Shown in pieces: positions 8,771-17,207 of a DNA stretch of 64,000 bases. How positions within the stretch are numbered: the stretch's first letter is position 1; the number at the start of each line of letters is the position of its first letter. The stretch is from Sphingobium yanoikuyae (GTDB lineage Bacteria; Pseudomonadota; Alphaproteobacteria; Sphingomonadales; Sphingomonadaceae): the NCBI RefSeq assembly GCF_013001025.1, contig NZ_CP053021.1, positions 2,373,501-2,437,500 on the forward strand. Reading direction: 5' to 3'. Position numbers and translations under genes: made by a program. The notes below the pieces were generated by a model. It worked only from the letters and a program-made list of their open reading frames with translations. It was not told the origin of the DNA and searched no databases.

Positions 8771-9000
8771 ACGGCCTCATCTCCTCTGCGCCCTCGCAGG
8801 CGGCAATCCGCCTCACGGTCAGCGGGTTCCTGCTGATGCAGATCCAGAGCGCACTTTTGCTCTTGTCGCCGTCGCTCGATCACGACTCGGGCACATTGAT
8901 CTGGATTCTCACGCCTCTCGCCGTCTCGGCGTTCGTCGCAGCCCTGATCGGTATTCCCGAGCCGCCGGAAGGTCATTGGAGGCAGCGCCATGGCCGCTAG
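8767..9000 (+). CDS. small two-helix membrane protein in the tra operon
   Basis: The 77-residue product is mostly two hydrophobic helices (about residues 14-35 and 43-62) with a short charged tail. It is translationally coupled to the genes on both sides: ATGA overlap at 8767-8770, and its last 11 bases overlap traW. The function is unknown. It may act with the preceding membrane protein, since the two together fill the F-plasmid trbI position. Confidence 0.65.
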   Translation: MNGLISSAPSQAAIRLTVSGFLLMQIQSALLLLSPSLDHDSGTLIWILTPLAVSAFVAALIGIPEPPEGHWRQRHGR

Positions 9001-9682
9001 TCTGGTCGGCCGTGTTCGCCGCGGCCCCATCCTGTTGGTCCTCGCCACGGGCAATCTGCTGGCCGTCGCGGCCGCGTTCGCCGCAGCGGGACCGATCAGC
9101 GGCACCATGCCGTCGCGCAGCACGATCGGGCGGACATGGCCGATCGCGGAGCCTGATGCGCTCGCCGAGATCGAAGCCAAGGTGGCGACACTCCCCAGCG
9201 ACATGAGCAAGGCTTTCGGTCCACGCGATAAATGGACCGCGCTCAAGGCCGCGCCGCTCGGGATTGCCGGCGCCGACCGGGTTCGCAGTGTCGTGCCCTT
9301 CTATACGCTCGATTTCGATATCACCTTGCCCGATGGCAAGACGCTCTATCCCAAGGGCTTCACCTTCAATCCGCTGACCTATGTGAAGCTGCCCCAGCGG
9401 CTCGTCGTCGTGCATCCGCGCGATCTCGGCTGGGCACTCCGCAACGCCCGCAGCAGCGATTTCATTCTGCTGTCGGCGCTAGGCACGCAGAATGGCGATG
9501 CGATCGATCTCAGCGAGAAGACCGGGCGGCCAATCTATATCCTGGAGGAGCGGGTCAAGCAGCGGCTCGGGCTGACGGTGGCGCCGGTTATCGTCGAGCA
9601 GTCCGGCACACGGCTCGTTCTCACCGAATATGGGCCGAAGAGCCGCGCCACTGCCGTTCCGGCAAAAGGAGCGACGCGATGA
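8990..9682 (+). CDS. traW: TraW, F-type pilus assembly protein
   Basis: TraW is a periplasmic protein needed for F-pilus assembly and works with TrbC and TraU. The 230-residue product has an N-terminal signal/membrane segment (about residues 12-33) and family landmarks such as GRTWPIAEPDAL, LYPKGFTFNPLTY and the C-terminal region IYILEERVKQRLGL. Its stop overlaps the traU start as ATGA. Confidence 0.9.
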   Translation: MAASLVGRVRRGPILLVLATGNLLAVAAAFAAAGPISGTMPSRSTIGRTWPIAEPDALAEIEAKVATLPSDMSKAFGPRDKWTALKAAPLGIAGADRVRSVVPFYTLDFDITLPDGKTLYPKGFTFNPLTYVKLPQRLVVVHPRDLGWALRNARSSDFILLSALGTQNGDAIDLSEKTGRPIYILEERVKQRLGLTVAPVIVEQSGTRLVLTEYGPKSRATAVPAKGATR

Positions 9683-10695
9683 TCGGGCGCCTTCCTGTCT
9701 TCGTCACCGGCCTGGTCATCGGGCTTGTCATGACGCTCGCCTGGCCAAGCCAGGCCCATGCCTCCAAATGCGAGGCTGGCACCGTCTTCAACCCGATCAC
9801 CAAGGTACGTTGGACCTGCATCTTTCCGATCACGGTCGGGGGCATTCGCGTCGGCAGCTTCGACAAGCTCGACAAGGCGCTCGACGCGCAGTCCGCGTCC
9901 AAGCCCTTGTGCGCGTGCCGCAAGGGCATCCAGTTTTGGTTCGGGGTCAAGGTCTCCTACTGGTCGCCAAACCGGATGGTGGACGTCGTGACCGAACCCG
10001 GCTGCATGATGGCCCTGGGCGCCGATCTGCTGCCGACAGGCGGCAAACTGCAGGGCAGCCAGTCCTCGATCTCGGACGGCACCAACACCCGCAAGATGTT
10101 CGCGCAGATGCACTATTATATCTCGCCGGTCTGGGCGATGCTCGACATGTTCACCGATCTGCCCTGCCTCGAGAATGACGGCTTCGATGTCGCCATGATC
10201 ACCGAGGTGCTGCCGACCTGGCAGTCGGGGACATTGGGCGCGATCATCCAGCCCGAGGGCATCCTGTTCGGAAACCCCGCCGCCGGCCTTGCCTGCATGG
10301 GCGACAGCGCCGCGGCGGCCGCCGGCAAGGTCATCGATCCGCTCTTCTGGTGCATGGGGTCGTGGGGCGCGACCTATCCAATCGCCGGCGATATCCATTT
10401 CGACGACAGTGTAGAAGCCTGGGCGGGCCTCGCCGCGCGCGGCGTGTTCATGATGGGGCGTCTCGGCGCGCTTACTATCAGTTCGGCGGATGGTTGCTCC
10501 TTCGTCCCCCAGCCCGTCTGGACCAAGAGCCGGTACAAGCTCCAGATCATGGAGCCTGTGAAGGGCGGCAAATGCGTCAATATCGGCCGCCCAGGTTCAC
10601 TCTGGTCCTCGGCCAAACATGCCCCGGGCAAGGACAATGCCCAGTTCATGCTCTTCGAAAAGGTGATCTGCTGCGCCGGGATACCGGTGCCATGA
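9679..10695 (+). CDS. traU: TraU, F-type conjugation protein
   Basis: TraU is a cysteine-rich periplasmic protein needed for DNA transfer more than for pilus formation. The 338-residue product has a signal peptide (residues 1-26, ending Ala-His-Ala-Ser), many cysteines, and TraU landmarks such as VFNPITKVRWTCIFPI and GILFGNPAAGLACMGD. ATG 9679 overlaps the traW stop, and its own stop overlaps the next gene as ATGA. The cysteine content fits the presence of disulfide enzymes in the operon. Confidence 0.92.
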   Translation: MIGRLPVFVTGLVIGLVMTLAWPSQAHASKCEAGTVFNPITKVRWTCIFPITVGGIRVGSFDKLDKALDAQSASKPLCACRKGIQFWFGVKVSYWSPNRMVDVVTEPGCMMALGADLLPTGGKLQGSQSSISDGTNTRKMFAQMHYYISPVWAMLDMFTDLPCLENDGFDVAMITEVLPTWQSGTLGAIIQPEGILFGNPAAGLACMGDSAAAAAGKVIDPLFWCMGSWGATYPIAGDIHFDDSVEAWAGLAARGVFMMGRLGALTISSADGCSFVPQPVWTKSRYKLQIMEPVKGGKCVNIGRPGSLWSSAKHAPGKDNAQFMLFEKVICCAGIPVP

Positions 10696-12803
10696 GCCGA
10701 TCACTTTCCCCCGTTCCCGCGCGCGACAGCCGTCCTTTCCGGAGGTCTGTTCGCCAAGGCCCCTACGGTCGAGGGCTGCCGCGCGGGACAGGAGCGGCGC
10801 CGCCAAGCCCCCCTGGCGGCGTCGCTCCACCCCCGGCCAGCGCGGCCGCCATGCTCCCCTGGTGGAACCGGCGTCTCCTCTCCGCCTGTTCCATCATCGC
10901 GACCGCGCTGGCCATTTCCTTTTCTTCGTGTGCCTCGGCGCAGACGATGGACGAACGGGCTCGCGCCGCGGCCGAGGCATCGCGCGCCAAGACCAGCGAC
11001 AGCGACGCACTCCAGCAGAACTATGTGACGCCGGGCCTTGCCGGACAGCAGATCTCGACCGTCGACAACAGCCGCACGTTCACGCCGAACATCGCCTGCC
11101 AGAAGACCGCAACGATGCTCGAGGTGTTGGTCCAGCCCTCGGGCACCGGGGATCTGGGCAGGGTCTCGATCGCGCGCGACACCGATCTCGATGGCACGGT
11201 CGACACGACCTCGAACCTGCCTGTGCCGGTCTCGGGCATTTGCGCGAACGGCGTTGTGTCGTGTCAGCCCGGCAGCTGGAATGGCTGCAGCTTCTACCGC
11301 TGGGATGTTGATGCGGCCAAGGCGCTGAAGCTGACGTCGGTCGACATGCCCAAGCTCGCCGGCTGCTACTGCATCAACAATAGCTGCGGCACCAATCTTG
11401 CCTGGGGCAATATGGCGTCCGTGCTGCGCGATCTGGGCGGTGGAATGATCGGCGCGCTTACGACCGCCGACCCGCGCTATGGGGTCGCGGAAGCCGTCAT
11501 TGATGGGCCCGCCATCCGCTATGTCGGCGCGCAGTCGACCGCCTGCTCATCAAACCCCAACCTGCCCCAGACGGCATATCGAGCCAATCCCGCGATCATA
11601 GCCTCCGACGCCTATTCAGCATCGAGCGGCAGCGCCGTCTTTCAGGCGCTCAAAGGCTCGGCCGTCGGCACGGGCACATCGCTGCAATATCGGCATTGCA
11701 GCATCGAACGCAGGGTGACGGTGCTGAAGCCTGGCGCGGACGACATCATCAGCCGGACCTCGGGCGGCTATTCTACGATCCAGAACGGTTCGTCCTTCGA
11801 TTTCCTGATGGGGTCACCGGCCGACAACAGCCTTGCGGGGGGCAGCTGCACGCTCATCGACTTCCGCATGACGCTGCACGTGAGCAATCCGGATCGCATC
11901 ATCAATGCCCGCCTCACCGAGTTCTTCGCCGACGATTGGGCGCAGGTGCGGATCGATGGCCAACTGATCGGCTCGGGTCCTTCGCCCTGGACGACGCTTG
12001 GACTTCCACCGAGCAAATGCGAGCTCAAGAAGACCTTCTATGCCTATCCCAATCTCGACCTGAAGCCGTGGCTCACGGCCGGCGATCACGAGATCTGGCT
12101 GCGCGTCGCGGTGGCGTCGGGCGGTGAGGGTTTCGCGCAGGTGCATGTCGACGTCGACAATAGCTGCAAGACGCTGGAACAGCTCGTCGATGGTTGCGGG
12201 ACGATCGCGGCCGACCCGCAATGCAAGCTCGACAGCGAACTGGTCGACGGAGTCCAGACCTGGATAAATGGTGTCGCGACGGGTCTGAAGCCCCTGCCCC
12301 AGACCCGCATCCTTGGCGGCCCCGCCTGCCCGACCGACCTCACGCGCGACTTCTTCCTCAAGGACCGTACCTATCGTTGCAGTGTCGATGACATCGCGAA
12401 GCCCGATACGAGCCGCGGCGCTTATATCATCGACCATTCGACCGAGACGCTGCTGGCCGACCGGACGCGTCAGAGCGACGGCAGCTACGCTAGCTCGACG
12501 CGAGCGTTCAGCTTGCCCGACCGTGGCTCGGTGCCCGCGTGCGAACCCGTCTGCAAAACGCGCGCGCCCAAGGCAAATAGTGAAGCGGCGATCGATGGCG
12601 TCGTCGGTGCCAAGCAGAATGTGCCGACCGGCTACGACACTTTCTTCCACGCCTGCACCGCCGACAATCAATGCCCGGCCGGGCCAGGCGAGGAAATCGT
12701 GTCAGCATGTGGCTGCCTCGACGATTTTCCCGAGGCTGTCGTGATGATGCAGACCGTCCGCCTCGCCGGCGCGGACCTCGTCTGCACAGGGAGCGTGCAA
12801 TGA
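10692..12803 (+). CDS. TraN-like secreted protein, first of two adjacent traN-class genes
   Basis: The ATG at 10692 overlaps the traU stop, giving 703 residues. The first 53 residues are rich in Arg, Pro and Ala and unlike a signal peptide. A clear signal peptide begins only at Met54 (ATG 10851: LLSACSIIATALAISFSSC), so the mature protein may start there, although no good ribosome site is visible at 10851. The rest is a cysteine-rich extracytoplasmic protein. Position between traU and the TraN C-terminal-type gene suggests it carries the N-terminal, receptor-facing part of TraN, the mating-pair stabilisation adhesin. The family link is moderate and rests largely on context. Confidence 0.65.
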   Translation: MSRSLSPVPARDSRPFRRSVRQGPYGRGLPRGTGAAPPSPPGGVAPPPASAAAMLPWWNRRLLSACSIIATALAISFSSCASAQTMDERARAAAEASRAKTSDSDALQQNYVTPGLAGQQISTVDNSRTFTPNIACQKTATMLEVLVQPSGTGDLGRVSIARDTDLDGTVDTTSNLPVPVSGICANGVVSCQPGSWNGCSFYRWDVDAAKALKLTSVDMPKLAGCYCINNSCGTNLAWGNMASVLRDLGGGMIGALTTADPRYGVAEAVIDGPAIRYVGAQSTACSSNPNLPQTAYRANPAIIASDAYSASSGSAVFQALKGSAVGTGTSLQYRHCSIERRVTVLKPGADDIISRTSGGYSTIQNGSSFDFLMGSPADNSLAGGSCTLIDFRMTLHVSNPDRIINARLTEFFADDWAQVRIDGQLIGSGPSPWTTLGLPPSKCELKKTFYAYPNLDLKPWLTAGDHEIWLRVAVASGGEGFAQVHVDVDNSCKTLEQLVDGCGTIAADPQCKLDSELVDGVQTWINGVATGLKPLPQTRILGGPACPTDLTRDFFLKDRTYRCSVDDIAKPDTSRGAYIIDHSTETLLADRTRQSDGSYASSTRAFSLPDRGSVPACEPVCKTRAPKANSEAAIDGVVGAKQNVPTGYDTFFHACTADNQCPAGPGEEIVSACGCLDDFPEAVVMMQTVRLAGADLVCTGSVQ

Positions 12804-13924
12804 TCGGCTGCGTCACCAACCGATACCGGCGTCTCGATCCGCGCGGCGCCGCGCTTGCGCTGGTGCTTGGCCTGGGGGTTACCCTCGCCTGCCCGAGTGC
12901 CGCCCACGCGCAGCAGATCTGTGCCGCCGATCTCAACAATAATGGTGATGCGGCCGACGAAGGAGAGCAGGCAAGCTGCCTCGGCACCACCAGCGGAGCA
13001 TGGCTCTGTCCCATTCAGGAGGTCGATTGTGTCGCCAATGCCACGGGTCAGTATAGCTGCCCGGTTGGCCCGCAATATGCCTGTCTCGTCAAGAGCACCG
13101 GCGGTACACCATCCTGTTCGCCCAATCAGTGCGCCGACCTTGCGACCAATCCCGTCGTCGAAGAACCGCCGATAGACGATCCTGGCACCGAGCCCAATGG
13201 CGGCATCGATGCCGACGGCAATTGCATGGGGACCATCGAGATCTTCTCAGGCCGCGGCGTGCGCTGCCGCCCCGCCGGGCTTTCGACCACCTTCTCCAAT
13301 TGCTGCAAGGACAAGGGCAAAATCGTGAAGGACGGGATGGGATCGTCCATCTCGTCGGTCGGCACCAAGATTGCGGTGGCCAAAGGCGTGTTCACCGGCA
13401 TGAAGGCCGCCTACACCGCGTTCAAGGCCGGGGCGACCGCAAGCCAGGCGGCCAGTTCTGGCGCCAATGCGTTGATCGTCGGACTCGACCCGACTTCGAT
13501 CGCGATCAGCCTCGCGATCAATTTCATGATCGATTTCCTGTTCTCGGGCTGCGACCAGCAGGACATGGAAACGGCGATGCTCGACAGTTCGGGCATGTGC
13601 CATTTCATCGGCAGCTACTGCACGTCCTCCTTCCTCGGCATTTGCCTTCAAAAGGCACATGGTGAGTGCTGCTTCAACACCAAGCTCGGTCGGATCATCC
13701 AGGAACAGGGCCGTCCCCAGCTTAAAAGCTTCAACGGCAACCTCTGGGGCACCGCCAAGAAGCCGATGTGCCGCGGCTTTACGCCCGAAGAGTTCCAGGC
13801 GCTCGATTTCAGCAAGATCGATCTCTCCGAATATTATGCCGACATCGAGGCCCGCGCCCAATCCGACATCCAGATAGACATGGGGGAGCGCGTCAATGCG
13901 TATCTCAAAGCCATCAATCCATAG
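12800..13924 (+). CDS. traN: TraN, mating-pair stabilisation protein (conserved C-terminal type)
   Basis: The 374-residue product has its own signal peptide (about residues 17-37) and the strongly conserved TraN C-terminal block, including FSNCCKDKGK, GSYCTSSFLGICLQK, CCFNTKLGRIIQEQGRPQL and CRGFTPEEFQALDFSKIDLS. F-plasmid TraN is a single protein of about 600 residues; here the conserved module is a separate gene whose ATG overlaps the stop of the gene before it. Its end overlaps trbC by 29 bp. Confidence 0.85.
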   Translation: MIGCVTNRYRRLDPRGAALALVLGLGVTLACPSAAHAQQICAADLNNNGDAADEGEQASCLGTTSGAWLCPIQEVDCVANATGQYSCPVGPQYACLVKSTGGTPSCSPNQCADLATNPVVEEPPIDDPGTEPNGGIDADGNCMGTIEIFSGRGVRCRPAGLSTTFSNCCKDKGKIVKDGMGSSISSVGTKIAVAKGVFTGMKAAYTAFKAGATASQAASSGANALIVGLDPTSIAISLAINFMIDFLFSGCDQQDMETAMLDSSGMCHFIGSYCTSSFLGICLQKAHGECCFNTKLGRIIQEQGRPQLKSFNGNLWGTAKKPMCRGFTPEEFQALDFSKIDLSEYYADIEARAQSDIQIDMGERVNAYLKAINP

Positions 13925-14753
13925 CGCCTGCATTGCCCTGCTGATGGGTGCGGCAACTGCCGCGCTTGCGCAAGACAGTAACCGGCAATCCGCCGCCGAT
14001 CAGGGCCAGGCCAGCATGGACCGGCTCGAAAGCGCCGTCGCGCGCAGCAAGGATGCAGCAGGGCGAATGCCTGATCCCACCCTTCCACGGACGGACGATC
14101 CGGCAAACCGCCGACGCGCGTTCGAGGGGCTGCGGAACCGCATTTCCGCGCCTGACATGGAAGCCCGTGCTCGCGCGGCGCAGGCTCGTGGGCAAGCAAG
14201 CCTTGCGGCTGAGCGGGAGCGGCAGGCCAAGGCATTGCGCCAGGCGCTGGGGCTCGAGCCCGCTGAGGAACAGGCGCTCGCCAAGGCCGCACCGGCGGTG
14301 ACCGCCAAAGGCTGGGTGCCGGTCCTGTTCGTCTCCTCTTCGATGCCGATCTCGACGCTGCGCAACTATGCTGTCCAGCTCGAGCGGGTGCACGGCGTCA
14401 TGGCGTTTCGCGGCGTGCCGGGCGGACTTCGGAAGATGGGACCGATGGCGAAGCTGACGGCCCAGATCCTGCGGCTCGATCCGGGTTGCGAGGGGCCGAA
14501 CTGCGTCATGCGCAATGTCCAACTCATCATCGACCCGATTGTGTTCCGGCAGCACGGCATCGCCCAGGTCCCCGCGCTCGCGATGATCCCGGGCGATCCA
14601 ACCCAAGCGTATTGCGAGCGCGACGATGACAGCCCTCGTGCGGCCCATGTCGTGTTCGGCGACAGCGCGCTCTCTGGAATGTTCGACGAATATGCCCGCC
14701 TCGGCGGGAAGGAGGAGGTAAGCCATGCTCAGGCTCTTCTGGCTGATCACTAG
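13896..14753 (+). CDS. trbC: TrbC, F-type pilin assembly protein
   Basis: TrbC acts in the periplasm with TraW during pilus assembly. The 285-residue product has a signal peptide (residues 1-27, ending Ala-Leu-Ala), a charged, Ala/Arg-rich helical middle, and the conserved C-terminal TrbC domain (VLFVSSSMPISTLRNYA and the Pro-Ala motif in GIAQVPALAMIP), a thioredoxin-like fold. A GGGGGAG upstream of ATG 13896 lies in the end of traN. It overlaps the next gene by 29 bp. Confidence 0.88.
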   Translation: MRISKPSIHSACIALLMGAATAALAQDSNRQSAADQGQASMDRLESAVARSKDAAGRMPDPTLPRTDDPANRRRAFEGLRNRISAPDMEARARAAQARGQASLAAERERQAKALRQALGLEPAEEQALAKAAPAVTAKGWVPVLFVSSSMPISTLRNYAVQLERVHGVMAFRGVPGGLRKMGPMAKLTAQILRLDPGCEGPNCVMRNVQLIIDPIVFRQHGIAQVPALAMIPGDPTQAYCERDDDSPRAAHVVFGDSALSGMFDEYARLGGKEEVSHAQALLADH

Positions 14754-15330
14754 GTGGATCGCCGACCTCTGCGCGCGCCTGCGCCGATTGCCGCGCAAGG
14801 CGGCGATGGCGCTGGGTGCGCCCGGTCCGGATCAGCCAGCCCGTCCTGACCGGTTGTGGCGGGCCATGCTTGTGGTGTCGCCGCTCGCGTTGTTCGCAGC
14901 GCTGGTCATGCCGCAGGTCACGTTGGTCATGTCGCCATCGATCGAAGCCTATGCTGTGCGCAAGAGCCCCGGACCGATCGCCCGGGGCGACTATGTGATG
15001 TTCACGCTCCATCACCCGATTGCCGGCCCAAAGCCTGTCTCCGTCACCAAGCATGCGCTTTGCTTGCCCGGCGACCGGCTCACCATGTTCGAGACGCCTT
15101 CCCCGCTCGCGGCGAACAGCTGGGACGGCCATTATTACTGCAATGGGCGGCTGCTCGGCGTCAGCTTGCCCAAGGCCCATAACGGGCTGAAGCTCATCCA
15201 TATGAAATGGAGCGGCGTCATCCCCGCCGGGATGGCCTATGTTGGCTCGACGCATCCGCGCGGGTTCGACAGCCGCTATTTCGGGCTGTTGCCGATCGTG
15301 AACCTGATTCGGATGGAGCGTATCCTGTGA
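14725..15330 (+). CDS. S26-family signal peptidase of the conjugation operon (TraF/TrhF type)
   Basis: The 201-residue product has a basic N-terminus, a membrane anchor at about residues 46-68, then an extracytoplasmic S26 domain. A serine in the box-B-like SPSIEAYAV, a lysine in VTKHALCLPGDRL and the box-E sequence RGFDSRYFGLLP match the Ser/Lys dyad family. Such peptidases process conjugative pilins and sometimes cyclise them, so TraA is a likely substrate. ATG 14725 follows GGAGGAGG. This is not the F-plasmid TraF, which is encoded separately at 16293. Confidence 0.85.
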   Translation: MLRLFWLITRWIADLCARLRRLPRKAAMALGAPGPDQPARPDRLWRAMLVVSPLALFAALVMPQVTLVMSPSIEAYAVRKSPGPIARGDYVMFTLHHPIAGPKPVSVTKHALCLPGDRLTMFETPSPLAANSWDGHYYCNGRLLGVSLPKAHNGLKLIHMKWSGVIPAGMAYVGSTHPRGFDSRYFGLLPIVNLIRMERIL

Positions 15331-15410
15331 GCGCGCGCGATCAGGAAAGGCCCGCCGAAGACAACTCGGGACGGACGGCCCCTTCGCGCTGCAGGCAGTG
15401 TGAAATGTGG

Positions 15411-15938
15411 TTAGCCTTGCACGGCCCGAACCGCTTCGATGGGCATGAGCAAAACGCGCTCTCCCAGCGGCGACGCGATGAAACCATGCCGCGCGTAGAA
15501 GGCTACCGCGTCATCGTCGATCGCATGCACGATGACCGCCCGAGCGCCGGCGATCTCGGAGGCGGCCGCACAACGGCGGAGCGCATCAGCAAGCAGATCG
15601 GCGCCAAGGCCGAGCCCCTGGAAGCCGGAAGCGACGGCCAGCCTCGCGATCAGCAGCAGAGGCACCTTGTCCGGCATGCCCTTTCTCAGCTTTGCGCTGG
15701 GCAGCGCAGCCCGCTCCTCCATAGCGGTCGTGATCGTATAATAGCCGACCACCTGACGGGACCGCTCGGCATCGCAGACCACATAGGTACGGGCCGAGGC
15801 GCCTTCACTGGCAAGGGCGCGCTCAACGAGCCACTCATTCAGCGAGGCATGACGCCCGTTATCGAACGCGACGACCTCGTGATCGGCGTTCAAGCGTTCG
15901 GGCAGCGTAACGCGGCGCGTGGACATCGAACCGATCAA
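15411..15938 (-). CDS. GNAT-family acetyltransferase toxin (TacT/AtaT type)
   Basis: The 175-residue product is a Gcn5-type N-acetyltransferase with the acetyl-CoA loop region LAVASGFQGLGLGADLLADA and the C-terminal FYARHGFIASPLGERVLLMP. With an upstream DUF1778 protein it forms the TacA-TacT class toxin-antitoxin pair, in which the toxin acetylates the amino group of charged tRNA and blocks translation. It lies antisense inside the tra operon. Ten bases separate it from the antitoxin stop. Substrate specificity cannot be read from the sequence. Confidence 0.88.
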   Translation of the reverse strand: MIGSMSTRRVTLPERLNADHEVVAFDNGRHASLNEWLVERALASEGASARTYVVCDAERSRQVVGYYTITTAMEERAALPSAKLRKGMPDKVPLLLIARLAVASGFQGLGLGADLLADALRRCAAASEIAGARAVIVHAIDDDAVAFYARHGFIASPLGERVLLMPIEAVRAVQG

Positions 15939-15947
15939 CGCCGCCGA

Positions 15948-16250
15948 TCATCGATTCCAGAGTGGTTCGCGCTTCATCAACTTCTCAAGGGCTGGCGACG
16001 GCGCGGGCGGCGTATCGAGAAGACTGAGGAACTGCTCATGACTCTCGGCATCCAGGAAGAAGGTGCGCTGATCGAGGATGGTGGCCTCGGCTTCCCGTCG
16101 CGCGCTCGCGAGCATGAATTCAGAGAGCTTCTGCCCGCGCAAGGAAGCTGCGCGGCTGAGCATCGCCTTGAGCTCGGCCGCAGCCCTGATCTGGATGACA
16201 TCATCCTTGCGCGCCGAAGCGCCTCGGTCGGTACGGGCGTGCTGTGCCAT
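15948..16250 (-). CDS. DUF1778-family antitoxin (TacA type)
   Basis: This 100-residue protein has an N-terminal ribbon-helix-helix segment (IQIRAAAELKAMLSRAASLRGQ) and a C-terminal toxin-binding tail rich in acid and proline residues (LLDTPPAPSPALEKLMK), the DUF1778 layout. ATG 16250 is chosen because GGAGGAG sits nine bases upstream; a longer TTG start at 16280 has no such site. It precedes its toxin, the usual order, and probably represses its own promoter at the palindrome 16275-16287. Confidence 0.85.
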   Translation of the reverse strand: MAQHARTDRGASARKDDVIQIRAAAELKAMLSRAASLRGQKLSEFMLASARREAEATILDQRTFFLDAESHEQFLSLLDTPPAPSPALEKLMKREPLWNR

Positions 16251-16274
16251 GTCACTAAACTCCTCCGGGATATC

Positions 16275-16287
16275 TGGCAATTTGCCA
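16275..16287. promoter_or_regulatory. candidate operator of the GNAT/DUF1778 pair
   Basis: TGGCAA-T-TTGCCA is a perfect 6-1-6 inverted repeat 25 bp upstream of the antitoxin start and 6 bp upstream of the divergent traF start. Ribbon-helix-helix antitoxins bind short palindromes in their own promoter. Binding here would also cover the start of traF. Confidence 0.5.
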
Positions 16288-16292
16288 CGACA

Positions 16293-17207
16293 ATGTCAAT
16301 ACATTCACGCTCTCCGCGTCCTTGGCTTCAGGCCGCTAGTCTGGCGATGATCGCGATCCTTGCAGGCCCTCAATCGGCCAGCGCGCAAGCCAGTCCGTTC
16401 GGCGGTGCATCAAAGCAGGGTTATTGGTGGTACGAAGCGCCCAAGCCGAAGCCTGAGGACAAGCCCGAAGCCGACCGGCTCGTGAAGCCCGTTATCCCGC
16501 CGATGGCGGAACTCGCGACCTGGACGCCGCCGAAGATCCGCAAGCTCATCGAGCAGCAGCGCGACTATGCCGCGACCGTGCTGACTGTTGATGCCGTCGC
16601 CGATTTCTGGCGGCTGCAGGATTTCGCGCGGCGCAAGGCGCGCGCGTTCGCCGGCGTCACCCAGATCGCGATGCTCCAATATCCCGAACTCAACTCCAAG
16701 TCGGCCAACCCGATGGTCGGCGACGCCCGATCCGAGCTGTCAGCGGAGAAGGACGCTATCCGCCGATCCTATCTGCGCGCCCATGCGAGCGAGTTCGCGC
16801 TCGTCATGTTCTCGCGGTCGACCTGCGGATATTGCCGGGTCCAGTGGCCGATCATCCAGCGCTTCCAGGAGGAAATGGGCTGGCAGGTGACGTTGATGGA
16901 TCTCGACAAGCGCCCTGATGTCAGTGCGCGGTTCGGGGTCGAGATCACGCCCACCACGATGATCATCCGGCGCGGCAGTCAGCAGCGCATGATCATAGCC
17001 TCGGGCGTCGAGGCATATCCCAACCTCGCGCAGATGGCCTATCAGGCGGTGCGCCTGCTGCGCAGCGATATCCGGCCCGAACAGTTCATGACCGGCCCGG
17101 GCGAGGATGCGGGATTCTTCGACGCGTTGGGCAACGGCCCGGTATCGGCGACCGATCCGAGGGCACTTGGCGGCGATCTCGTCGAAGCATCGGGTGGGAG
17201 GCCATGA
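16293..17207 (+). CDS. traF: TraF, periplasmic thioredoxin-fold conjugation protein
   Basis: The 304-residue product has a signal peptide (residues 1-32), an aromatic N-terminal segment GYWWYEAPKPKPED characteristic of TraF, and a C-terminal thioredoxin domain with active-site Cys-Gly-Tyr-Cys at 178-181. F-plasmid TraF lacks the CXXC, but many relatives keep it. ATG 16293 gives a proper signal peptide. The frame stays open upstream through the antisense toxin-antitoxin genes to a GTG at 15327 overlapping the peptidase stop, so a 626-residue version could be miscalled. The end overlaps the next gene by 4 bp. Confidence 0.88.
   Translation: MSIHSRSPRPWLQAASLAMIAILAGPQSASAQASPFGGASKQGYWWYEAPKPKPEDKPEADRLVKPVIPPMAELATWTPPKIRKLIEQQRDYAATVLTVDAVADFWRLQDFARRKARAFAGVTQIAMLQYPELNSKSANPMVGDARSELSAEKDAIRRSYLRAHASEFALVMFSRSTCGYCRVQWPIIQRFQEEMGWQVTLMDLDKRPDVSARFGVEITPTTMIIRRGSQQRMIIASGVEAYPNLAQMAYQAVRLLRSDIRPEQFMTGPGEDAGFFDALGNGPVSATDPRALGGDLVEASGGRP

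Noticed and set aside
15327..16292. In-frame upstream extension of traF to 626 residues
   Set aside because: The extension runs antisense through the GNAT and DUF1778 genes, and a proper signal peptide begins at 16293.
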